Assembly (NCBI GenBank): GCA_958450325.1
Contig: OY288251.1
Span: 67,721,666 to 67,785,665, forward strand
From: Agrostemma githago
Lineage: Eukaryota > Streptophyta > Magnoliopsida > Caryophyllales > Caryophyllaceae
Length of the DNA: 64,000 bases
Direction: 5' to 3'
The position numbers were made by a program, and so were the translations under genes. Every line of letters begins with the position of its first letter. Positions within the stretch are counted from its first letter, which is position 1. Shown here one piece after another: positions 47,749 through 60,009 of this stretch. The notes under the pieces are model-generated. The model was not told the DNA's origin. It did no database searches and was given only the letters and a program-made list of their open reading frames with translations.

Positions 47749-50700
47749 TGTAACAACCCGGTTCTTCCAATGACATTAATTAACAAGGCGGAAAATAATT
47801 AAGTCGTAAAAAGGGGTAAAAATTAAAAATCGTCGACTCAAGTGAGTCTTTTACCGATAAATGAACCGTTTGTTAAAATACAACAACTAAAACCCGAATT
47901 ACAAATTTCTAAATACAATAGTCCGACAAAATTTGTGTTACAAGATTTATAGTTTGACACTCTCATCGGCCACACTGTATCTCTTGCACTCAAGCATGCC
48001 CCCATGTCCAGTCTTGAGGGTTCGTCAACCTGAATGCATATTTAAATATACATGTCCCACTTAGTGGGAGTAACCTAACCGTCCTTCTAACACGGCCCCG
48101 AATAATCAATGTAGTATAACGTTTAGGTTATCTAATTAACAGATAAGCAGGCATGTCACATTACAAATCGACATGTATACAATGTGAGATACACATGAAG
48201 TGATTTCAGTTAACATGCGAATTACATATATATAAGACACGTAGGTTATATAGAATAAAGTAATGCATACATCATATGAGTATCATGTGAATAGAATACA
48301 GTAAAGCATGGATCATGGATTCATAGAAGTGTCAGGTGAAAATAGAGTAAGACATACATAATACAAATCATATGAAACATAATATCAATCATAATCAATG
48401 TTCAGGCAAGACATATAACAAAACATCACTTCCCATTATCAAGCATTTCAATCACATCATTAGTCATAAGAGTATAGAACAGTAATGAAGCATAATGTGA
48501 TTTAGAAAACTGTAGTCATTTACTTTTAAAAACAATGGTTTCCTTTCACATAATGCACGGGACGTGACTACTAATGTCTCATGCACACTTAAGGCTTGCA
48601 TCTCACCATAAGTGCGGATGGGAACATCAATCCCGCCAATCATATCGATACTAGGAGGTTTACATCTCACCCCTAGTGCTCAATAGGATCGAACACCTAA
48701 ATTGACTCGGTTTAGTCGACTGACATACGGAGAAGAAGGACTGCAAGTGCATGGACTCAGAGGCCCCGCTAAACCGAACATGTCCCATACACTGCTAAGG
48801 CAAAGGTCGGAAGGTATTCCGCCCCCAAAGATATCCAATATAGAGAGTGAGAGCTGATCAGTGCCCTTGTCTATGTATGCGCACACACCCAATCCATACT
48901 CTTGGTCTCGGGAAAGAGAACCTTTACACAACCGAGCACCTCAATGGCAACTGGACGACTACTACTCTACCGACAAACTCAAAAAGAGTTGGCTGCCCAT
49001 TTACTTCTTAGCATTTTCTCGCACCGGCAGGATGCATCATGGCTTCCCATGAGCAGTGACTCCGAGTGTCGTAGTCTACTTTTGAAGCTGTCTTCTATCG
49101 CATCGTCTTCTAAACTTTACCAAGATAGCGCCTAACACGAAACGTAGGCTGAATTTGGGTGTCTTATAAAGACAGAGTCTCTGGAATATCGAGCTCAGCG
49201 GTCATCGTGGGGCACATGTCTGATAACCAGAGGGATGAAACAATACCGGGTTCCATAAGGATGACCGGTCTGTGGCCTGTGTATTGACTTGGAACAAGTC
49301 ATTACAACATGGAATGGTGAAGACGACTCAGAGGGTACTGCCAGGGCACATGTTCATTTTCACCATGATTGGTGTTGATAACAACGTTCGTGAAAACGTG
49401 TCTGATCACCGGCTTAGGTAACACATCGACTAGAAGTACGGTTGTTCCTATGGAATTTAAGTATGTCGATTTTAAGATTAACAAACATTATCAATCGTCG
49501 TAAAATTTATCTTAACTGATAGTTTTAGTATACTAATGTAAGAGATTTGGAACATTTTATTTGAGATATATTATTTGAAGTGTTCATTAGTTGAGATTTG
49601 ATTAAAGATTCACTTATTTCTAAGTACATTATTTAAGATGGGTTCATTTATCTTGACTTGGTCTATGTTGACTTAAAAAGCCAAAGTTTGACCAAAATGG
49701 ACTAGTCAACCCTTAGTTTTGACTTAATCACTAATTAGTCCTTAAGTGCTCATTATAAAGTTTAAGTGTTGTTTTGCATATTTAAGCATTGTTTAACTTA
49801 GTATTTTTGGGTTATTCGTCTTTTAGTACTCTATACTTTTTGGGCACAAGTATTTAGTACATTTATTGTTCAAGTGTACGTATTTAGTATTTTTATACGG
49901 TTTCGTATTTGTACAAGTATACTTATCTCTTAAAGCCTATTTATACTTATTAAAATATTTCAAACACCAAATAAATCAATAATAATTATTAAAAAAAAAA
50001 TCATTTTTAACCTTATTAGGTATCATATTTCTCAAAACATTGAGTTTTACAAAAATAAATTTAAGTAATAACGAAATCGATAATATTATTAAGGATACTA
50101 AATGAGTCATTTTTCAAATGTTATTTTAAGTTTCGATTTTCATACTCAACAGACTTTTATAAGTTAGGTTTCCAGATATAAAGTCATTTTTCAAAAATAA
50201 TAAGGTTTATTATTTTTAACAATTTAAAATAGAAAATAGTACGGTTTTCAATACTTTCTTTTAAATCGTTTAAAATACTTAAACATCATTAAAGTGAACC
50301 AAAATTTTATTTTGGATACATATACTTGTACATAACTTATACCCAGAAATTTAGATTAAAATACTTTATAAAAGTTCTTAAATAAAATATTCTTTCCAGA
50401 TCTGACCCATTTTAGTACAAATTTTATAAATGAAAATATATATGATGGATTTATATGAAATCTTACATACACATTTTAGGCATCATCATGAACATAACAT
50501 AATATTTCCAAGTCCAAAAGAAACGATTAACATCACGAAACACACTATTTTCTCAGACAGTACATAAAAACATACAGTACCAGTTTACGAAATAAATCAT
50601 TACTAAATATATATTTTCATAAAAACTTACTTTTCTTATTTTTAACATGTTCTAGACATTTAGATATACAACTTTCATGAAGGAACCTAAGGCTAATTCG

Positions 50701-51817
50701 AAACATATTTTACACATAAAAATCGTGAACATACATCATACATCACAGAATCCATTTTACAGCGTGTATTGTTAAGTGATAAATCAACAAATAGTTACCT
50801 TTAAACTTGGTGATCTAATGATTTAGTCCTAAACATGATGTTATATGTTAGTTAGAGTCTAAATACTATACTACGAGATTTGAGGGCGAAGAAAAGTTAG
50901 GTTACCTATTAGCAATTCTCCGAATCAACTATGAAATCAAATATACTAAGATCGAAGCCCCCTTCCTCTTGCTCCTCTTCATGAATAAGTTAGAAGGACA
51001 CACAAACAAAGTAAGTTAGTAAATATAATAGGAATAAGGCTTAAAAATAAAGAGTATAAGGTAAGGAAAAGAAAGAGTATGTGCTCTTGAGATATGGTGG
51101 TGTAAACACCTTAGAACTTAAAAGAACTTGTATGATTTTATTTGGTTTTTAGATGGATCTTTGAAGGAGTGTTTAAGTGAGTGAATGGATGAGTAAATGA
51201 AGAGAAAATGGCTGGTTATAAGCACACAAGTCGTGCATTAGATGGGGGAGCAAAGGGTGGACAAGAACTTGACAATTACCAAAAGTAGCTAAGCATACTT
51301 TAAGGTACATACCCTATTTGGTGTTTTTGATTAGAAAAGCATATTTTGAGGCTTGGAATTTAAAGTGACGGTATGGCATCCCCTAGGGTGATGTTTTTGA
51401 GTTTATTTGATCACACCATGGTTAGGAAAGAAGTACGGAAGTCGAATGTCGAGAAACGATTCGTCGGGTGACGATTTTCGTAGTAAAGGAGCTGTCCAGT
51501 ACAATATTTTTATGATGAACTTATAAATTGTAATTTTGAATATCACCATTGTGTAGAACTTGGAAAAATTAATAAAGTTAGGCTTTTGAAACGCCTCAAT
51601 CGGAGTCCGTATGAGAAAATAGGAACCATTTTACGAAATGGCGCAGAATTTCGATAACGATAGAAATTTCAGTTTTGCAAACAATGAAGTGAAATAGAAA
51701 GGTTCCAAAGACACAAGAATGGAATATTACTATATAAAATATTTTGTCGAGAATCGATTTATTAATATTAATCGTTATTATAAATAACTAAAATGGTCAA
51801 AAACACGGGGTGTTACA
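47749..51817 (-). repeat. 4.07-kb LTR of a Tekay/Del-like gypsy element
   Basis: Begins TGTAACAACCCGG and ends CGGGGTGTTACA, so both ends carry the TGTAACA/TGTTACA inverted termini. Directly right of it, on the minus strand, is a polypurine tract (AAGGGGGGTAG) preceded by a short reading of VNFEDEIFLRG. That is the usual C-terminal end of chromovirus polyproteins of this type. It is therefore the 3' LTR of an element reading leftward. A pentamer CATAC precedes it as the possible target duplication. No coding content. Rich in short open frames of no family. Confidence 0.82.
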
Positions 51818-53809
51818 GACTACCCCCCTTAAGAAAATTTCGTCCTCGAAATTCACAACTACTAGGTTGATACGGTATATATTTCTTAAGGTTAAGCTAA
51901 GGTTTTCCTTTAATTTTTTTTGGTGATTCTTAAATATCCATAGGGTATTCTCAAGTTCGCAAAAGTAGAACAATCTCGGGTCATTTCGAGATTTGGTTCA
52001 CTATCGGCTCTAACTCCAAAACCAGATAATATCTAAATGCCTTAAAAACGATATAACATTTTAATTTTTTTTTTTAGAAATGCTGGTTTGGCTTATGGTA
52101 TAAATCCATTAAAATAAAGGTTGTCCTAATTTCCATAAAATTTCAAAACGTTTAATAGTTTTGATCTTTAGGTTTAACTAGACTTTCACTCGTATATCCT
52201 CCATTATCAATCGTATCAACATTCATGGTTTTCATGGCACTCTCAATATTTATAATCGAAAGGTTGATCTCCTAGGGTTGCGTGGTTCTTTCGGTGATAA
52301 GCTCTTGGGGTTTATCCAAAACTCTTGTATTGATTTCTCTTACGTTTCTAAAATTTTCAATTGTTCCCTTGTTTCTTGATTCGTCGATTAGAAGGTTATT
52401 CCAAAATTTCAAATTGAGAGTCTGTGGGTTTTGAAGTGTCCGTCATCATTACAATATTTTGGGGTTGTAATATTATCATCCATCATCCAAAATATAAATA
52501 AGTCATCAAAATATATATAGTTTTCCTAGGGATTCCCAAAATTATAGGTTATAAATCAGCTCAGCCAATCCTGAAACTTCTAGAGATCTGCTAAGGCTTG
52601 TTCACAATCTATTCTCCGAAAAAGCTTTTGAAGTCAATAAAGAAAATCCTCAAATAATTTGATCATTGATCGTTTTCATACTTCTTTCGAACACCTAATT
52701 CCACAAATATAAGGTAATGACATCTCGAATATCTCTCGACCTCAAAGGTGTTCTAACTTTGTTATAACAAGATAGTTAAGATTTTGACTGGAAAATTATA
52801 GGCTATGTCTCACGATAGGTTATCGCTTAAAGAGGATTACACGTAAGACACACACTGATAACTTGACTTAAGGTTCCAAGTCCTAAGAGTATTCTAAGGT
52901 CGGCAAGTGGTCGGGCAGAACAAAAACAAAAACTAGGTTAGCAACGATTCAGTCCAAGGTTCGCACATTGATCTAATAGGTCTTCTTTGATGATATCGTC
53001 CCTGATCAGGTTTTTGAAGTCTATGCTTCTTAGTGATTTTCTTCTGGATCAACTTTGAATAGGCTCATCATATTAAGAGTCTTTCTTCTATATGATCCTG
53101 GTGAAGTCGTGCTCTTTCTCCCAGCAGTTCCAACGTTACCTCTACTCGTCTAAGTACTAAATCGTCCGGTCAAAGGTTAATAACAATATTCTAGTTGGTT
53201 GGGTTAATTCGATCGGAGATGCATAGAAAAGTTCAATGAAAGTATGTAGGAACAGTTGATCAAAGAAGTGGGATTAGGTTTCACAAAAGAACGTATATGA
53301 AAAGAAGTGGTAAGTGAAACCAAAAATTGTCATTGGATTTGTCAAATAAAAGAGGTAAGGGAAGTGACACCCAATAGAACATTGTTCCAACCGACCGAAG
53401 AGTTTCTCGCCCAATAGAAGGAATGAGAAGATAATTTGAGTTTATATAAGACAACTTCTAGCAAAGTTTGTTTTTCAAAGGAATGAGCAAGGTAAGGATC
53501 AAGATAGATACGTTATTGATGTACTCCTCAATGAGAAGAGTAGAAGTATTAGTGAGTTTTCAAATAACCTATGAGGTTTCAGATAACAGGCAAAGCAGAA
53601 TTCAAGACCAAAAGGTCATGGTTGAAGATTTGCATAGGTTCTGTTGTGGTACGAAGTCGGGGTAAGAAGTGTTACCACGACTCTAGATAATAATTCGAAT
53701 AGGAACATATAGGATCATAATGGGAACATCACTGATCCATGAAAGGCTTAGTTTAAGGAGTAGCTGGAAAGTATTCCAAACGAAAATTAATATGGAGTGA
53801 TTTAACTGA
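51818..53809 (-). other. Internal region of the first gypsy element, non-coding
   Basis: Apart from the polypurine tract (51818-51833, complement) and the few codons before it, I could not recognise gag, protease, RT or integrase remnants in this 2 kb. The element was probably non-autonomous, or has decayed. It is cut at 53809 by the next LTR. Confidence 0.55.
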
Positions 53810-54822
53810 TGTGGACATGACGTAGGTCCACCCCGACGCGGCCACGCGCGGGTTTGGGTAGGCGAATGAATCTCGTGGTGAGATTGCTCTCGGGTTCGAA
53901 ATTTAAGTCAAAATGAAGTCGCCACCGAATTTTGTGGTTATTCGGAACCATACGAGCCCACTCTATGTCGTCATGGGCTTTACACAAAGTAAGCCCACTT
54001 CGATTTCAGAGTTCATTGGGCTCGTCCCTTTGCATTGCAATACCGATACCGTATAAACCGGCTTTCGTATATAGAATGACTCTCGTGCGCCAAGGGTTTC
54101 GGACATCCGGAAACCAAAGGTTCTGAGTAAGGGGTGAGGGTACGTGTTGGGAAGCCCACTAAGGACACCCAACCCCGCCCGCACATGGCGGCCTCTACTA
54201 AGACATCGTTCGTGTTCGTGTGTGCGCGCTAGTAAAACGATTAAAAGATATGCAAACAACGTTTTCGGGCTAAGCATATTAATAGTATGTGAACTACGTC
54301 ATTTAATGCATCTTATTTTTGGTCAAAGTGATTTAGCATGCGAGGTTCGTTTATAAGGCGTAAAAGCAAGTAAATAAACAAAGCTCGAAATTAAATGAAA
54401 AAGGTAACGTACAAGTTACACGGGCGGAAATACAACCCGGGATTCACAATACGGCAATACGTGTAAATAATAAACGAAATGACAATAACGTGATATAATG
54501 AAAGGGACGGACCCGTATGTAAACTAGGCCGCGAAATACGTAGATGGACTAACCCCGCTTAAATACACATTACATTGTGTACTAAACGAAGGACGAAAAT
54601 ATGAGACTGTGGCATATTGCTAGCCTGATCTCATATCCCGTAGTCTTGTCCCGACTTATCACGTCAAAAAGGTGATCAAAGTCGTTCTACGTGCCGTGCT
54701 AAGCATGGTTTTGAAAATAGGATAGTCACGTGATAGTCTTTACACGTGATGACTAATGTCGATAAAAAATGATGAGGCTTGAAAGGTGTGTCAAGGCTCT
54801 CGGTCACGGGGCTACAGGACTC

Positions 54823-56365
54823 ACTCGGTCGAGTCATGGTTCGACTCGGTCGAGTGCGTCCTAAAAGAAGCTTCTGCCCGCGGTTTGGGGTGTTACTCGG
54901 TCGAGTGGTAGGTATACTCGACCGAGTAGCACCTGTACGAGCTATGACTCGCGTTTTATGTGTTTTAAATCGAGAGTTGGCCAAATTAAATTAAAATATT
55001 GACAAATTTAAATTTAATTCGGTTTTGCCGGTAATATAATCATGTCTCATATGATTGTAATACCGTTATCGGATTTTTGGAAGAGGAGTTGCCACGATAA
55101 ACGTGGGTTTTGGAAAATGGATTCACGTGATTGGCTTTACACGTGTCGACTAAGAGTCGTAAAAACAAGACGAGGCCTAAATGTTGCATTTAAGCTCTCG
55201 GTTTTCTGGGTTGCAGGACCCACTCGGTCGAGTCATGGTCTGACTCGGTCGAGTGTGCCCTCGAAAAGTAATCTGCCCAGTTTTATGGACACTACTCGAT
55301 CGAGTGGCCTATGCACTCGGTCGAGTAGTCCCTGTACGAGCGTTAACTCGTTTGGTTTTTGGGTTTGAAAACGACGGTCGGTGGAGTTAAATACAAATAT
55401 CGCTTGATTTGAATTTACCTCAACCTCCGGTACTATAATCGTGTACATATACGATCATAATACCGTCGTCGGGATTTTATGAAATGTTTGTGTTAGAAAA
55501 TTTGAATTAGTAACGAAATGCTTCCCTCTACGTCACGACATCGAAACTAACCCTTTCGGGTTATGTGATGTCGGTTTTCGTGTCAATGGGTTCCGCACTA
55601 ATTAAAATGGGATCGAATGCGTTCAACTATGATTAGTCTCGATCACGTCATGCCTTTGAGCACATTGGGGCGGGGCTCCTCGAAAGGGCTCCACCTCCGT
55701 CGTTGCTCGTAAAAGGATTAGACGGACTTTAGGCGACAATTGTAGTCAAACGCATCCGAAACCGAGTTTTCGGTATTAATATATATATATATATATATAT
55801 ATACGCGGTATGATTATAATGTTAGTAGCGAAATGTAAAAGTTAGTATGCAAAAGGTAAAATGTTAGAATGTTAGAGTTAGTGTTAGGATTGCAATACTA
55901 GTATAAGTATAATATTAACGATACAAAAATGTAAATAAAAGCAATAAAGATCGAGATGGGGTTTAGGACACCCTCAACATACATGCTTAGTAAGGACCTC
56001 GGAAATGGGCTCGCAAATAGTGACGGGACTATGGAGTATCGAGGATGTATGTAAGTTATGGTGTGTGTGTGTGTTGTCGGTTTATCGAGGGACAAGGGAC
56101 TCGGTCTTTGTATGTGATTGCTTGGGGTTGTAGAGTGAAGAGTGTGGCTGAGATGTAGGGTAAATGTAGGGTAAAATGGGTGTGTAGAAGGTTGGTAAAA
56201 GTTGTGAAATGAGTGAGGGTCATGGGGTATTTATAGAGTTTACCCCACGACCTAGGGTCACTCGATCGAGTGCCCTAGTGCACTCGGTCGAGTGCCCTCA
56301 GAAATGAATCTGGCCCGATTTTTTGACGCTCCACTCGACCGAGTGGGTCAATCCACTCGATCGAG
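54823..56365. repeat. Paired 12-bp palindromes in the LTR
   Basis: Twelve copies of ACTCG(A/G)TCGAGT or the complement of the G form start at 54823, 54844, 54895, 54915, 55222, 55243, 55294, 55315, 56260, 56282, 56333 and 56354. They form six pairs with 20-22 bp between starts. Pairs are grouped two by two, 72, 72 and 73 bp apart. The core ACTCGATCGAGT is a perfect palindrome. Confidence 0.92.
56226..56237 (-). promoter_or_regulatory. LTR TATA box
   Basis: The minus strand reads TCTATAAATACC, a strong plant TATA box about 515 bases into the LTR, which would place the U3/R boundary near 56200. The transcription start is inferred. Confidence 0.55.
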
Positions 56366-56859
56366 TGGGTCAAGCAAATCGAGACAAAATAGGAAAGAAT
56401 TGATATTGTTGTTTTGATTGATTTTTTGAATTTGGATTTGTGCGCCAGCTGAACCTGGCTGATTTATGAGACGGTTTCGTCTTTGACCGGGTTTTGACCC
56501 GGTCGCTAAAAGACGGGATTTATTTTTGGTGTCGGTTTTGGCCCAAATTAGTCTTATTTTGCTCGGAACGACCCACTGGGCCTGAATTTGATGTCTGTTT
56601 TGTGAGATTTGCACTCCGCTAAAAGTCCATGTCAGATATTATTGATTTCGGGCCCAAATCCGAGGATACTAAGTCACGTTGACGTCCGATCATCATCGGG
56701 TGTTTGTCGGGAACTGCTATAGACACTAGCAGGCAAAATGCGGGTGTCTACAGAGCCCCCACTCTGACTGAGGCTTGGACAAGGCGAAAGTCAGAGTAGC
56801 TACCAGGCCAATCGAGGATTACGACCTGGCAACCTTCCGGTCGGGTCGTTTATAGTCCA

Positions 56860-57400
56860 GTAGACTTGCGTGAAGGGCTCGCCAGCCATAAGCAGAGGGT
56901 CATACCTGTCTTGATGATGATAGCTCTGCAGGGAGTCAGACTTGTTGCATAAGTCCTTGTCGTGCCTATATGTGGACCCGGCTCGTACCATTTCGGGGAA
57001 AATGCCGCCTCGGGCGTTCCGCTGGGGAAATACGTGAGCTGTATGGGCTTGCTTTTGAAGCCTTGAGTCGTACCTGACCTGATGATGATGCTCCGTGGGG
57101 AGTGAAACTTGCCTTTCGGGGCGCAGGTGTACCCGTATGCCGACACATCACGTCTTGGATGTAGCACACCGGGGAAAAGTTGACTCTGTTGGGGAGTTTA
57201 AACTTGCGCTTGGAAGTGTAGGAGTACCCGTATGCTGATACATCATGGCTTTGAGTGTAGCATTCTGGGATTAATATGGGTTCACGTTGGGGAGTGAAGT
57301 AGTGGCGCGGGGACCTGCTTCTGAAGTCTTGGGGTGTACCTGTATGCTGACACATGATAAATTGCATGTAACACATAGGCAAAACACCGACTTGAACTGG
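56860..57400. repeat. Degenerate tandem array between pol and 3' LTR
   Basis: Imperfect units of about 95-160 bp. Recurring words are GTACCTG.CCTGATGATGATG (56908, 57070), GTACCCGTATGC(C/T)GA(C/T)ACATCA (57129, 57224, 57334 as variants) and GTTGGGGAGTGAA/TTTAAACTTGC. Retand of Silene is described as carrying an amplified tandem repeat in this place. Whether this is the same repeat was not tested. Confidence 0.7.
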
Positions 57401-57577
57401 GGAAAATGCACTAGATTTTGAAAAAAGTTGAAATTTTCGAAGAAGGAATTTTTAGAAAGAATTTAGGAAAGCTCAGGATAACTAGATTCCTATTCTGGGT
57501 TCAAGTCAGGCCTGCACATGTTGGGGCCCAATTTACTGAGGAGGCAGGGTTAGTCAGGTTATTGCCAGGCTTCCATG

Positions 57578-57588
57578 TTATAAATACA
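57578..57588 (+). promoter_or_regulatory. TATA box of the antisense PMD gene
   Basis: TTATAAATACA on the plus strand, about 100 bases before the ATG at 57682, with a C/A-rich leader beginning around 57610. It faces away from the LTR promoter and opposite to the element's own transcription. Confidence 0.6.
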
Positions 57589-57681
57589 AGTTTCCTGCTT
57601 CAGCTTTCTGCACCTCAAACCAAAAACCCTTCTCTTCTCTAAAATGAATCTCTCAGTCTTTCAAGAAATCAAGTTCCTGCC

Positions 57682-59619
57682 ATGGGTATCGAGCATCTCA
57701 CTTCAATGCTTTTTGCCTGGTCCCAACACTTTCGGGACGAAGACAGGATTCAGCTGACCCAAATGGGGATTACCAGCCTATTTCCTCTTAGGCGTCTGGT
57801 ACCTGATGTGCATTTTCTGGACGCTTGTTTGGCGCTTTGGGATACTACCCACCACGTCTTCGCGTTCCCGCGGGGGGAGATATGCCCTCTTCCTGAGGAG
57901 ATCGCAGCCATTGGAGGTTGGAGCCCTGTTGCTCGCCCTGCCATTCCTCCGTTCTACCCGGACCCGAGGAGGAGACTGAGGGATTTCTTGGGTCTGTCTG
58001 ATGCTGAGACAGATCGAATGGTGCGGGGAGATACTGTCTCCCTTTTCGACTTGGCTGATAAGTTCATGAATAGCCAGGATGTAAGGGCTACGCCTTCTCA
58101 CCGGCGTAGGGCTTTCGCGTTTTGCATGCTGCACCGCTACGTCTTCGAGGGGTTGATGGATGCTGACTCATGCGTGGGTCAAATCAGGCTGATTGGAGTG
58201 GTTGACCAGATGGAGACTGGTCATAGCCCTGCTTGGCTAGCCACTGGAGAACTCATCATGGGTCTGGATGCTAGGCGACTGGACCCAACCCGGCAACTGA
58301 CGGGGAGCACCCTTATTCTGCAGGTAAACGTCTTTCGATTTTTTCAATTTTGCTTCGCGCGATTTTTTGTTTCGCGGTTTCTTGAAGTCCGTAAGTCACT
58401 CGATCGAGTGGACCTACCACTCGGTCGAGTGGAGTCTGTAACGTGCTTCTGCCGGCCTGTGAGGGGCTTACTCGATCGAGTCAGAGGGTGCACTCGATCG
58501 AGTGTCATACCTGGTAGTCTTCTGTTTGTTTTAGCGAGTCTTACTCGATCGAGTCAGGTGGTGTACTCGATCGAGTGTCATGCCTGACGAGCTTCTGGTT
58601 GTCTTAGAGAGCCTCACTCGGTCGAGTCAGAGGGTGCACTCGATCGAGTGGGCTGTAGCGAATCACTCCGCTACTCATGAATTCCGTGTATACGTTTGCA
58701 GGTTTGGCTGTCGGAGCGCTTATCGATCATAGAGCCTCCTCCAAGCGTTCCAAACTACCGTAGCAGCCAACTCAGTTCTAGGGGGCGCAGGATAAGCTCG
58801 AATCACCATATAAATCGAGCTTACTGGGACGAGGAATTGGTGTTCCACGGTGGCCCCTTGATTAGGTGGACAGTTGCTTGGTGGTTCCTTTCCAAGCTGA
58901 CGGGGTTGGCCAAGAGGGACCAGGCTCGTTACCTCGTGATCTTGTCCCTTGACTGGACAGTTCACATCTACCCGGACCGCATTCTGAGGCAGTTCGGTTC
59001 GTCTCAGCGCATTCCTGAGACTGAAGCTATTATTAGCGTCTCGCTCCAACTGACGGACGCTATGTGCGACACCTGGTTGCAGAGGTGGTTTACTCGTCCT
59101 ACATGGACTATTCCCAACCCTTGCCAATCCGCTTGGGTTTCCCGAGCTTACGAGAAATGGACTTCTGAGGAGTCTGAGGAGGCTCGCAAAGTTCTGAAGG
59201 TCGATGAGGCCTTCGAACTGGTCCGTCGGGAGACGGCAAAGGACAACAGGGGATTCTACGATGAGGGAGAGACCCCTGCTACCTTAGTCCGATTAGAGTC
59301 GGGTCTTAAGTCACATACTAAGACTCGAGCTAGAGATGCCGGTGCTAGTGGCACGCGGGGGCGGCAAAGCCCCCAGACTGACTTGGAGCGGCGACTTGGG
59401 CCAAGGCTGGCGGCCCGGGACCGACTAGGTCCGCGTGACCGGCTCCCTGAGCCTGTGAGGGCCCGGCTTGGGCCAATCGAGGTGGACGAGGACTCAAGTT
59501 CCAAGAAGCGAGTCCGGGCTAAAGAGGTTCCTGTGGTGATTCGGGAACGCTCTCCTCCGCGTCGTCGTCAGTGGACGGCCAAGGAGGCCAAGGACAAAGG
59601 GAAGGGCAAGATGCCCTAA
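57682..59619 (+). CDS. Antisense plant-mobile-domain gene inside the Tat element
   Basis: Two exons, 57682-58323 and 58702-59619. The junction CTGCAG|GTAAAC ... TTTGCAG|GTTTGG is in phase 0 and gives 519 residues. Exon 1 carries the plant mobile domain (PMD, also called aminotransferase-like) core: LDACLALWDTTHHVFAFPRG, then EICPLPEEIAAIGGW. Exon 2 continues with WWFLSKLTGLAKRDQARYL and the PMD-typical DRILRQFGSSQRIPE, then an Arg/Asp/Lys-rich tail (RERSPPRRRQWTAKEAKDKG) that looks nuclear-targeting and disordered. The gene lies between pol and the 3' LTR on the opposite strand to pol. The intron is 378 bp and full of palindromes. PMD proteins are known in plants as host factors (MAIN, MAIL1) and as passengers of transposons. 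The function of this one is unknown. Without splicing, a 301-residue truncated form would result. Confidence 0.8.
58398..58649. repeat. Paired 12-bp palindromes in the PMD gene intron
   Basis: Eight copies of ACTCG(A/G)TCGAGT start at 58398, 58419, 58470, 58492, 58543, 58565, 58616 and 58638. They form four pairs with 21-22 bp within pairs and 72-73 bp between pairs, so a 72-73 bp tandem unit holding two palindromes. Six of eight are the perfect palindrome. It is the same unit as in the LTR. Confidence 0.93.
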
Positions 59620-60009
59620 ATACCGAGTCCTTAGTTTTATTATTTAAATATTATTATTATTTTTTTGTCGTGCGTTTTTTTGTAGTTTTTTTTTTTTGAA
59701 TTCCTGCACTTTGTAATTTTCCCAAGCTCTTTGGGGTTTTTTTTTGTGATAAATAAAAGGAAGTTTATTATTAAAACCGTTCCTGTCTTTTCTCGATTGC
59801 ATTGGTTGTGCCCTTTTGAGGGGCTGCCTACGTATCCGCAATTAGCAGAATCAAACCAAACGTAGTTCCGGCATTGCAATCTCGAATTACACCAAGACTA
59901 TTGGTTCAAGATGTTTTGCGACAGTAGAATAAAATAATTCTAGCTCATTGACTTGCTTTTTGTAAAATAAATGATTTTGATAGAAAATGCTAATGACATT
60001 GAGAAATGG
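59620..60009 (+). terminator. 3' region of PMD gene / end of pol
   Basis: A spacer between two convergent frames. AATAAA at 59752-59757, after a T-rich stretch, is a fair polyadenylation signal for the plus-strand PMD gene. No other feature seen. Confidence 0.4.

Larger units (their letters stand above)
53810..56752 (-). repeat. 3' LTR of the Tat element (2.94 kb)
   Basis: On the minus strand it starts TGTAGACACCCGC at 56752 and ends CATGTCCACA at 53810, flanked on the internal side by the polypurine tract. It holds a TA dinucleotide run (55780-55803), a tandem duplication of about 400 bp (about 54630-55030 and 55030-55470) and six pairs of a 12-bp palindrome. Confidence 0.85.

Noticed and set aside
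56850..57382. Minus-strand frames with repeated tetrapeptides such as VSAYGY
   Set aside because: They arise from the tandem DNA repeat. The frames shift between units.
57682..58587. A 301-residue frame reading through the donor at 58324
   Set aside because: The last 87 codons run across the palindrome array, giving repeated LDRV/LGRV words, and the PMD domain continues after a good acceptor at 58701. I therefore treat the region as an intron.
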